Below are positions 1 through 5,046 of a DNA stretch of 7,104 nucleotides, piece after piece. Position numbers and translations under genes: made by a program. Source of the DNA: an uncultured Ignavibacteria bacterium. GTDB lineage: Bacteria; Bacteroidota; Ignavibacteria; SZUA-365. The notes below the pieces were generated by a model that made no database searches, was not told the DNA's origin, and saw nothing but the letters and a program-made list of their open reading frames with translations. Positions within the stretch are counted from its first letter, which is position 1, and each line of letters opens with the position of its first letter. The stretch covers positions 1 to 7,104 of the forward strand of contig CAJXSA010000206.1 of NCBI GenBank assembly GCA_913060595.1. The letters are read 5' to 3'.

Positions 1-351
1 ATCGAACATCATGAGAAGCATGAAGAGCAGCGTGGCGTTGCCCATGCGCAGCAGGCTGCTCTCGAGGGACGCAATACTCTCTTCCCGGCGCTCTTCGGCC
101 AGCCAGTACTGCCTGTTCGGCAGATTGATCATGCCGTCAGGAAGAATGCGCATCAGTCTCGCACTGCCCGCGAACGTGGCCCCGAGTACGACGAACAGCA
201 TCGTATAGAACACCATGAATCCTTCCCGCTGCATCCATCCGTTGGCATTCCCCTGCCCGTCGAAATGTGACGCGACGCGCTCCGGCAGCTGCGGGTAATA
301 CCAGGCCGCGAGCAGAACGGCAATCCCCAGAAGCAGCATCATCGTCCGCAT
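1..351 (-). CDS. DUF1648 domain membrane protein, C-terminus cut by window edge
   Basis: Only the first 117 residues are in the window; the frame runs open off the left edge. The N-terminus is a hydrophobic segment (about residues 4-19), followed by a short extracytoplasmic-type stretch YYPQLPERVASHFDGQGNA and a GW at 38-39. This pattern (P-x-L-P then HF, G, GW) is the DUF1648 (PF07853) signature. A second hydrophobic segment lies at about 44-62, and a third begins near 106. The NLPNRQYWLAEERRE stretch (77-91) between segments 2 and 3 is also typical of the family. Family members are small integral membrane proteins of unknown biochemical role; some are tied to SdpI-like immunity or to signalling, but nothing here shows which. 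The ATG at 351-349 has an AAAGGA Shine-Dalgarno 5 nt upstream, which supports this start. The gene follows a terminator, so it is probably its own transcription unit. Confidence 0.85.
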   Translation of the reverse strand, partial: MRTMMLLLGIAVLLAAWYYPQLPERVASHFDGQGNANGWMQREGFMVFYTMLFVVLGATFAGSARLMRILPDGMINLPNRQYWLAEERREESIASLESSLLRMGNATLLFMLLMMFD

Positions 352-494
352 GAGATTCCTTTCACTGTGCGCAAGTCCCGTATGCTGACGACGATGGTCA
401 GATCATCGCCCAGGGCATGAGATCGATTTTGACGGCAGGACCATCGGTCAGCTGATACTCCACGTACACCAGGCAGCATAAGACAAACAACGAC

Positions 495-526
495 CAAATC
501 TACGCGCACAGGAAGAAAGATTCAAA
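495..526 (-). promoter_or_regulatory. Candidate Bacteroidota-type promoter for the DUF1648 gene
   Basis: Read on the minus strand, TTTG at 526-523 is followed after 20 nt by TAGATTTG at 502-495. This matches the -33 TTTG / -7 TAnnTTTG consensus described for the primary sigma factor of Bacteroidota, with roughly the expected spacing. Transcription would start near 490-488 and give a leader of about 137 nt before the ATG at 351. The -33 element shares bases with the T-tract of the upstream gene's terminator. The motif is short and was found by eye, so it is a candidate only. Confidence 0.35.
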
Positions 527-550
527 AAAAAGACGAGACCAGGTCTCGTC
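524..550 (-). terminator. Rho-independent terminator of the unknown gene at 594-1388
   Basis: On the minus strand the stem GACGAGA (550-544) pairs perfectly with TCTCGTC (538-532) around the 5-nt loop CCTGG, and is followed at once by eight T residues (531-524). It lies about 44 nt past the stop codon of the 594-1388 gene and before the DUF1648 gene. This is a textbook intrinsic terminator, directional for leftward transcription: the opposite strand has no T-tract after the hairpin. The rest of the 352-593 interval holds a candidate promoter, a Shine-Dalgarno and no convincing gene. Confidence 0.88.
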
Positions 551-593
551 GAAAATCCCCATTATCCGGCAATGGATTTGAAAAGCGGCCCCG

Positions 594-1388
594 TCAGCTG
601 TGAACTGGCGCAGGAGCTGCGGCGCGCCGCCGCAGTTCCCCGCCGATCACGGTGAGGGCATGCTCGATGCGTGTGTGGACAACCGGACCGGGACGCTCAC
701 GTGCGGCTGACGATGCGTCCGTCCCATCGGTATCCGACGCCGTGCGGTTCCCCGCGGTGTCCGGGTGAAGCGCAGACGCCCGGTGCGCCGCCAGCATGCC
801 GAAGCGCGCGGTGAAGGCCGAGAGCTGCGCCAGGTACCATTCCCTCTCGTAGCGGTCGCATCCGTCGAGAAAGGCACGAAACTGGCACAGTCGCGGCAGT
901 TCCTGTTCAAATTCTCCGGTGGCATGCATCCACCCGAGAAGCGCACGCGTTTCACAGCGAGAGGGTATTCCCGTGGCGTCCTCATCCCCGAAACGCGGAC
1001 CCAGCAACGGGTAGGCGAAGCACCTGCGCATGCGGTCAGTCATCGGCTGCATGCGCGGGAATCGTTCACCGAACAGGGTCAGACCGCTCATGAGCCAGGC
1101 AAACGGCGGCGGCAGCGCGACGGCGCGCCTGCCGTAACAGCGCCACAACACGCCGAAGGTGAGAATCTCATGCGTGTACGCATGAGACGAACGCAGGGGC
1201 TCCCTCCCGGTTTTCCATATCCACATCATGTACCGTTCGAGCAGGGGTTCGAGCAGATGGCTGCGCTCGCGCAGCACATCGTCGGTCAGTGCCGCAATCG
1301 CATCGTCACAGACCGTCCCGCTCTGCATGTGCGCATGCGGCACCCGTGCACTTCCGTCGTTGTCTGTTCTGATTTCGTTTCTGTCCAT
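594..1388 (-). CDS. Hypothetical protein, family not recognised
   Basis: The 264-residue frame has no motif I can assign. The first 30 residues look disordered and polar. Residues about 40-185 look like a compact, mainly helical domain rich in Trp, Tyr, Arg and Leu, with conspicuous stretches SHAYTHEILTFGVLWRCYGRR (about 68-88) and LCQFRAFLDGCDRYEREWY (about 167-185). Six cysteines are scattered (about residues 27, 84, 123, 145, 168, 177) without an obvious metal-site spacing. Residues about 205-235 are a low-complexity Thr/Ser/Asp/Ala linker, and the end is Arg/Ala-rich. There is no signal peptide; the segment LPPPFAWLMSGLTLFG (about 92-107) is too short and isolated to call a membrane helix. 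The ATG at 1388 is preferred to an in-frame TTG at 1433, which would add 15 residues. The start lies in one arm of an inverted repeat (1387-1427). It is 80 nt downstream of the secreted-protein gene and followed by a strong terminator, so it is probably the last gene of that transcript. Confidence 0.7.
   Translation of the reverse strand: MDRNEIRTDNDGSARVPHAHMQSGTVCDDAIAALTDDVLRERSHLLEPLLERYMMWIWKTGREPLRSSHAYTHEILTFGVLWRCYGRRAVALPPPFAWLMSGLTLFGERFPRMQPMTDRMRRCFAYPLLGPRFGDEDATGIPSRCETRALLGWMHATGEFEQELPRLCQFRAFLDGCDRYEREWYLAQLSAFTARFGMLAAHRASALHPDTAGNRTASDTDGTDASSAARERPGPVVHTRIEHALTVIGGELRRRAAAPAPVHS
1166..1187. repeat. Near-perfect 22-bp palindrome inside the unknown gene
   Basis: Arms TCTCATGCGT (1166-1175) and ACGCATGAGA (1178-1187) are exact reverse complements separated by only two bases. 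It falls within the codons for the SHAYTHE stretch of the hypothetical protein. A further short GAGA-A-TCTC dyad (1161-1169) overlaps its left side. The symmetry is certain; any function as an operator or RNA hairpin is not shown. Confidence 0.5.
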
Positions 1389-1427
1389 CGTCTCGCTTCT
1401 CGCTGTTTCTCCCCTATACGAGACGAT
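1387..1427 (-). repeat. Inverted repeat enclosing the start codon of the unknown gene
   Basis: The minus-strand arms ATCGTCTCG (1427-1419) and CGAGACGAT (1395-1387) are perfectly complementary over 9 bp with a 23-nt loop. The right arm contains the first two bases of the ATG start (1388-1387), and the loop contains a purine-rich AGGGGAGAAA. Folded in mRNA, the stem would cover the start codon while exposing the purine tract. The repeat is seen directly; a regulatory role is inference. Confidence 0.45.
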
Positions 1428-1468
1428 CGGCAAGCGGTTTCAGACGATACAAAAAAGTCTCCGCGCAC

Positions 1469-2449
1469 TCAGCGCAACAGGACGCCGTGCCGCTCCTGCA
1501 CTCCGGCCCCGGTGGTGAGCCGGAAGAGATACGACCCTGCGGGCAGTCCGGCCGTGTTCCACGCCGCGACATGCCTGCCGGCATCCTGCATTCCCTCGGC
1601 GAGCACGGCCACTCTCCGCCCGTGCAGCGTGTACACTTCGAGCCGTGCATGCATGCGCCGCGGAAGTTCGTACGCGATATTCGTGCCTGCGCGAACGGGA
1701 TTCGGCCAGTTCTGATGCAGCAGCGCCGCCTCCGGGACGATGATATCCCCGCCCACTGCGGAGACGACGTCTGTCGTCACGTTGATGTCGTCGATCAGCA
1801 GCGAGTACATCGGACTGGAAGCGTCCCAGATATACGCTCCGATCGCACCGTTCAGCGTACTGAAATCCGTCACCGGACAACCGGGCAGTTCCTCTCCGTC
1901 GAACCAGAACCAGAATCGGTGATCCTTCGCGAGCACGGCCATGCGATGCCAGCCGCTTTCCTGGGGAATCCCACCCGGAATATCGGCCGCCTCCCAGTCC
2001 CTGATCACCGCGGGCATGCCGGGATTTGCCGAGGAACGCACACGGAAACGCAGGCGCTCGGTTGTCATTCCGCCCGGTTTGAAGCGGGCGACAAACTGGT
2101 ACCCGGAAGTCAGTCCCGTGGTATCCACTCTGAATTCGAGACCGTAATACACCGCCTCGTCGACAGGTATGTACACCTGGGCCTCATAGTAGAAATCACC
2201 CATCTCCGGACTGCCCGAATAGCTCTGGCCGACGTTGCCGCCGGAAAAGTGATTGCCGAGACTGCCGACCCAGCCGTCGCCGCTCGGGTTTCCCGGATAG
2301 CTGATCGCCTCCATGGCATTCCCGTTGAATCCCGGAAACCATGGGTTGTCCGCTGTGCCGTCGGTGAACGCTTCCTGGTAGAGAACGCTCTGCGCGAACA
2401 CGACAGGCGCGGCGCAGAAAAGGATGATGAACGGGATCATGCTGCGCAT
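1469..2449 (-). CDS. Secreted T9SS cargo protein with lectin-like beta-sandwich and type A sorting domain
   Basis: The 326-residue protein starts with a signal peptide (residues 1-19: Arg near the start, hydrophobic IPFIILFCAAPVV, then VFA before Q20). Residues about 22-226 read as a concanavalin A/LamG-like jelly roll: alternating beta-strand patterns, many Gly/Trp/Tyr, FYYEAQVYIP, a W-H-R-M-A-V strand near 167-172, FWFDGEEL at 181-188 and LLIDDINVT at 218-225. Such domains often bind carbohydrate, but no glycosidase catalytic motif stands out. Residues about 244-326 form a type IX secretion C-terminal sorting domain: HQNWPNPVRAGTNIAYELP, then LEVYTLHGRRVAVL, the AGRHVAAWNTAGLPAGSYLFRL core and a terminal LLR. 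The expected route is Sec export, then T9SS transport with release or cell-surface anchoring. A GGAGG Shine-Dalgarno lies 4 nt before the ATG, and the gene starts 11 nt after the SirB1 gene, so they are probably co-transcribed. The ligand is unknown. Confidence 0.87.
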   Translation of the reverse strand: MRSMIPFIILFCAAPVVFAQSVLYQEAFTDGTADNPWFPGFNGNAMEAISYPGNPSGDGWVGSLGNHFSGGNVGQSYSGSPEMGDFYYEAQVYIPVDEAVYYGLEFRVDTTGLTSGYQFVARFKPGGMTTERLRFRVRSSANPGMPAVIRDWEAADIPGGIPQESGWHRMAVLAKDHRFWFWFDGEELPGCPVTDFSTLNGAIGAYIWDASSPMYSLLIDDINVTTDVVSAVGGDIIVPEAALLHQNWPNPVRAGTNIAYELPRRMHARLEVYTLHGRRVAVLAEGMQDAGRHVAAWNTAGLPAGSYLFRLTTGAGVQERHGVLLR

Positions 2450-2452
2450 GGT

Positions 2453-2459
2453 ACCTCCT
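2453..2459 (-). promoter_or_regulatory. Strong Shine-Dalgarno of the T9SS cargo gene
   Basis: AGGAGGT on the minus strand sits between the SirB1 stop (2463-2461) and the ATG at 2449-2447. It fixes the start: the next in-frame ATG (2440) would be 13 nt from the core and would remove the N-terminal Arg of the signal peptide. A full-strength site is noteworthy because many Bacteroidota use Shine-Dalgarno sequences little. Confidence 0.75.
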
Positions 2460-2460
2460 G

Positions 2461-3360
2461 TCAGAAGTCCTCTTCCTCGTCTTCGTCGACGTCGTCGTCG
2501 AGGGTGTTGTTAACCTTGAAATCGGGATTGATGAAGCTGAGAATCTCGGCGACACGCGACGCCTCCTCCTCGTCACCCTGCTGCTGATAGGCGAGGTAGA
2601 GGTTGCGCCACATGCGCTCGATGATGTCACGGGTGGCGACCGGCGCGAGCATTTCCGGGGTTAGCCGGATGCCGCTCGAAGACAGCATCAGCCGGCACTG
2701 ATCACGGGTGATGATGATGCCGCTATTGAAAGCGTCGACAAAGAACATGCGGCTGCCGTCGTCGTACTGCACGAGGAAATGCATCGGCATGCCGATGCCA
2801 TGCAGCGAGATGCCGAGGCGCCGGCCGAGGGTCAGAAGAAGAATCGACAGGGTGATGGGAATTCCCTTCCGGTAATCGATCACCTTGTTGATGAAACTGT
2901 TGTTGGGATTGTAATAATCCTCACGGTTGCCGATGAATCCCAGGTCGCTGAACAGGTAGCTGCGCAGCTTCATGAAGGTCTCCAGCGGCGTCGCGCGCGC
3001 GCCGGCCAGCACCCGGATGTCCGCCGCCATGTCATCGAGCCGGCGTTGATAATTTGCCGTGCTGATTTCAGGAAATCCGTAACGGGCGAGAATGAATGCC
3101 CCTTCCTCCAGGTCCACCGGTTCGTCGGGACCGGAAAACTCACGGTCAAGCCGGCGGAGAGCCATGGTGCGGCGAATTTCATCGATCAGCTCGCGCACGA
3201 CCTCCTGGTGCAGGTTGCCGTGCACCTCGGTCAGCTCTTTCAGGCCGACAACGGCTTCCTCACCAAGTGACATGATCCTTTCGCGTACCGCGTTCTGTAC
3301 CGACGCCTGCGGATCATCCAGCAGCGAGTAGAGCGCATATAATTCGCGCGTCGCACTCAT
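2461..3360 (-). CDS. SirB1/YchA family transglutaminase-fold protein
   Basis: The 299-residue protein has a helical N-terminal half (about 1-125; residues 15-70 resemble a short HEAT-like repeat). A Transglut_core2 (PF13369) domain follows: LGFIGNREDYYNPNNSFINKVIDYRKGIPITLS (140-172), the His of GIGMPMHFLV (H194) and the Asp of FFVDAFNSG (D209). After about 240 come helices of the TPR-like type seen at the end of SirB1 proteins, then an acidic tail with 10 Asp/Glu in the last 12 residues. In true transglutaminase-fold proteases a catalytic Cys precedes His and Asp. Here the equivalent region (KGIPITLS) has none, and the protein's only Cys is C222, so a non-enzymatic role is likely. The family is cytoplasmic and biochemically poorly defined. 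The start overlaps the stop of the LOG gene as ATGA, which suggests translational coupling; no Shine-Dalgarno is evident. Confidence 0.88.
   Translation of the reverse strand: MSATRELYALYSLLDDPQASVQNAVRERIMSLGEEAVVGLKELTEVHGNLHQEVVRELIDEIRRTMALRRLDREFSGPDEPVDLEEGAFILARYGFPEISTANYQRRLDDMAADIRVLAGARATPLETFMKLRSYLFSDLGFIGNREDYYNPNNSFINKVIDYRKGIPITLSILLLTLGRRLGISLHGIGMPMHFLVQYDDGSRMFFVDAFNSGIIITRDQCRLMLSSSGIRLTPEMLAPVATRDIIERMWRNLYLAYQQQGDEEEASRVAEILSFINPDFKVNNTLDDDVDEDEEEDF
2781..2798. repeat. Perfect 18-bp palindrome inside the SirB1-family gene
   Basis: GCATCGGCA followed directly by its reverse complement TGCCGATGC. It encodes the GIGMPMH motif around the conserved His194. Because the protein motif is constrained, the symmetry may be a by-product of codon choice. 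Confidence 0.45.
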
Positions 3361-4187
3361 TTTTCCAGATACCTGTCCGTCAGTTTTTTCTTTAAATAAT
3401 TAAAAGCTTCTCTGGGAGTATTGCAAGTCTTAAACAGTTGGAGGTCACTGCGGCTGATCACGTGCTGCCGCGCAAGCTCCTCGAAATCTATGATTTTATT
3501 CCAGAAATCACCGCCGTACAGCACGATGAACACCTTCTTCCGCAGTTTCTCGGTCTGCACGAGCGTGAGAACTTCCATCAGTTCGTCCATGGTGCCAAAT
3601 CCCCCCGGGAAAACGACGAGGGCCTTGGCCGGGTACACGAACCAGAATTTGCGCATGAAGAAGTAATGAAACTCGAAATTCAGCTCGGGCGGTATATACG
3701 GGTTCGAAAACTGTTCGAACGGGAGACTGATGTTGAGTCCGATGGATTTCGCACCCGCAGCATGCGCGCCTCGATTCGCGGCCTCCATGATGCCCGGTCC
3801 CCCGCCGGAGCAGATGACAAAGCGATGCTTGTTGAGCGTCAGCGACCACTCGGACAGCAGCCGCGCCAGTTCGACCGCGTCCTCGTAGTAGCGCGATGTC
3901 TCGACCATTTGCTCCGCTTTCTGAAGCTGGTCAAGCAGTGACTTCGGCGTCTGCGGACGGGTGGAACGGTGAATGGCGTCGAGGACATCCTGCTTGTCGT
4001 GCAGGGCGTCTTCGCGGGACTTCAGCCGCGCCGAACCGAAGAACACGATGGTATCCTGCACCTTGTTTCTGCGCAGCCGGCGCAGCGGCTCGAGATATTC
4101 GGCGAGGAGACGGATGGTGCGCGCATCGGGACTGTTCAGAAACTCGATGTCCTTGTACGCTTTGGTCGGTTCGTTGTGCTTGCCCAT
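3357..4187 (-). CDS. LOG family / TIGR00730 Rossmann-fold nucleotide 5'-monophosphate phosphoribohydrolase
   Basis: The 276-residue protein carries both hallmark motifs of the LOG ('lysine decarboxylase-like') family. GGGPGIMEAANRGAHAAGA (128-146) is the nucleotide-binding loop and helix. FPGGFGTMDELME (193-205) is the PGGxGTxxE motif with the catalytic Glu at 202, and an Arg of the FFMRK stretch (R179) matches a usual active-site position. These enzymes hydrolyse the N-glycosidic bond of nucleoside 5'-monophosphates, including cytokinin ribotides in plants, releasing ribose 5-phosphate and free base. Older 'lysine decarboxylase' labels are wrong for this fold. The N-terminal region of about 120 residues (VFFGSARLKSRED at 48-60) is longer than in the compact plant-like LOGs, a layout common in bacterial members of the larger subgroup. 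The bacterial substrate is not evident; a nucleotide-salvage or housecleaning role is an inference. The upstream Shine-Dalgarno is weak (CAGG). The stop overlaps the SirB1 start. Confidence 0.92.
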   Translation of the reverse strand: MGKHNEPTKAYKDIEFLNSPDARTIRLLAEYLEPLRRLRRNKVQDTIVFFGSARLKSREDALHDKQDVLDAIHRSTRPQTPKSLLDQLQKAEQMVETSRYYEDAVELARLLSEWSLTLNKHRFVICSGGGPGIMEAANRGAHAAGAKSIGLNISLPFEQFSNPYIPPELNFEFHYFFMRKFWFVYPAKALVVFPGGFGTMDELMEVLTLVQTEKLRKKVFIVLYGGDFWNKIIDFEELARQHVISRSDLQLFKTCNTPREAFNYLKKKLTDRYLEK

Positions 4188-4211
4188 AAAAACCTGTTTC
4201 GTGTTGACGAT

Positions 4212-4221
4212 AAGGAGGTGA
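4212..4221 (-). other. Anti-Shine-Dalgarno-like sequence in the SDR-LOG intergenic mRNA
   Basis: Between the SDR stop and the LOG start the leftward transcript contains TCACCTCCTT, identical to the conserved 3' end of bacterial 16S rRNA. On the plus strand this reads AAGGAGGTGA, a perfect Shine-Dalgarno, but no plausible plus-strand start follows. A role is not shown; it could pair with Shine-Dalgarno sequences elsewhere in the same transcript. Confidence 0.35.
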
Positions 4222-4223
4222 AT

Positions 4224-4949
4224 TTACACCGCGACGCTGCCGCCTGTCACGGGTAGGACATGTCCTGTGATATACGCCGTTCCCTCCGCGAGAAACAGCA
4301 CGGCGTCCGCGAGGTCCTGAGGCGTTCCATAGCGCTGCATCGGGAATCTCTCCGCCGGAATGTGATCGAGTACTTCTTCGCCCTCGACGATGATAATGCC
4401 GGGCGCCACGGCGTTCACCCGCACATCAGGCGCGAGTGCCTTGGCGAGTCCGCGTGTCAGCATGATCACACCTGATTTCGACACGTTGTAGGGGATATGA
4501 TTTTTCCAGGGTTCGAAACCGCCGGCACTCGCGATGTTGACCACGCTGCCGTTCGCCGCGCGAAGCAGCGGCGCGAGCGCCTGCGTCATGAAGAACATGC
4601 TTTTGCAGTTCGTATCGAGCGCGCGATCCCAGATTTCCTCGCTGACATCATCGAACGCAGCGGAGGGGAATACCCCGGCATTGTTGACCAGGACGTCCAG
4701 CCTGGAAGTACACGCAGCGATTTCTCCCGCCATGCGCCTGATATCGTCGACGCGCTGCAAATCTCCCTGCACCTGGAATGCCTGGCGCCCCCTGTTGTTT
4801 ATCTGCTCTGCCGCTTCCCGCATGCCGTCGACGGACGCGTGGGCGTGCAGTATCACGTCATACCCGGCATCGGCGAAGGCATAGGCGAGCTGACGGCCGA
4901 GACGTTTGCCGGAACCGGTGATAAACGCGATGCGGGATGAAGCGGTCAT
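4224..4949 (-). CDS. Short-chain dehydrogenase/reductase, pteridine reductase (FolM/PTR1)-like
   Basis: From the ATG at 4949 the protein is 241 residues, normal for a classical SDR. It has the cofactor loop TGSGKRLG (11-18), NNAG (89-92), an Asn at 114, Ser141, Tyr154 and Lys158 (YNVSK), which form the N-S-Y-K catalytic tetrad, and RVNAVAPG (177-184). The TGxxxRxG version of the glycine motif and the HAHAS stretch after beta-2 (35-39) resemble PTR1/FolM pteridine reductases, which use NADPH to reduce dihydropterin or dihydrofolate. A FabG-like oxoacyl reductase or sugar dehydrogenase remains possible, because SDR substrates are hard to read from sequence. The frame is open for 72 more codons upstream, but that part does not look like SDR sequence, overlaps the ygfZ gene and is not needed. 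No Shine-Dalgarno is visible. Next door is the folate-binding YgfZ protein, which favours a pterin substrate. Confidence 0.88.
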   Translation of the reverse strand: MTASSRIAFITGSGKRLGRQLAYAFADAGYDVILHAHASVDGMREAAEQINNRGRQAFQVQGDLQRVDDIRRMAGEIAACTSRLDVLVNNAGVFPSAAFDDVSEEIWDRALDTNCKSMFFMTQALAPLLRAANGSVVNIASAGGFEPWKNHIPYNVSKSGVIMLTRGLAKALAPDVRVNAVAPGIIIVEGEEVLDHIPAERFPMQRYGTPQDLADAVLFLAEGTAYITGHVLPVTGGSVAV

Positions 4950-4985
4950 AGAGCGTGAACCGTTGTGCGACAGTTCTGTACCCTG

Positions 4986-5017
4986 ATAAAATACGCCAAA
5001 ACACTGCCCGTCCCAAG
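4986..5017 (-). promoter_or_regulatory. Weak candidate promoter upstream of the SDR gene
   Basis: In the 97-nt gap between ygfZ and the SDR gene, the minus strand has CTTG (5017-5014), 20 nt, then TATTTTAT (4993-4986), an imperfect match to the Bacteroidota TTTG / TAnnTTTG arrangement with the same spacing as the candidate at 495-526. The gap is also locally AT-richer than its surroundings. It would allow the SDR-LOG-SirB1 group to be expressed apart from pyrD-ygfZ. Confidence 0.2.
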
Positions 5018-5046
5018 ATCGCGACAGAGGATTAATGAAAATGTAA

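Noticed and set aside
1450..1476. Possible terminator after the T9SS cargo gene
   Set aside because: The minus strand has GCGC-TGAGT-GCGC followed by GGAGAC and six T, but the stem is only 4 bp (6 with G-T pairs) and is separated from the T run, so it is too weak to call.
765..2587. Two long plus-strand frames (765-1715 and 1487-2587)
   Set aside because: They run antisense to the unknown gene, the T9SS cargo and the start of the SirB1-region genes; the translations are low-complexity Arg/His/Pro-rich without motifs.
4212..4221. AAGGAGGTGA as a Shine-Dalgarno for a plus-strand gene
   Set aside because: No ATG, GTG or TTG at a workable distance opens a sensible frame; it overlaps the end of the SDR gene region on the other strand.
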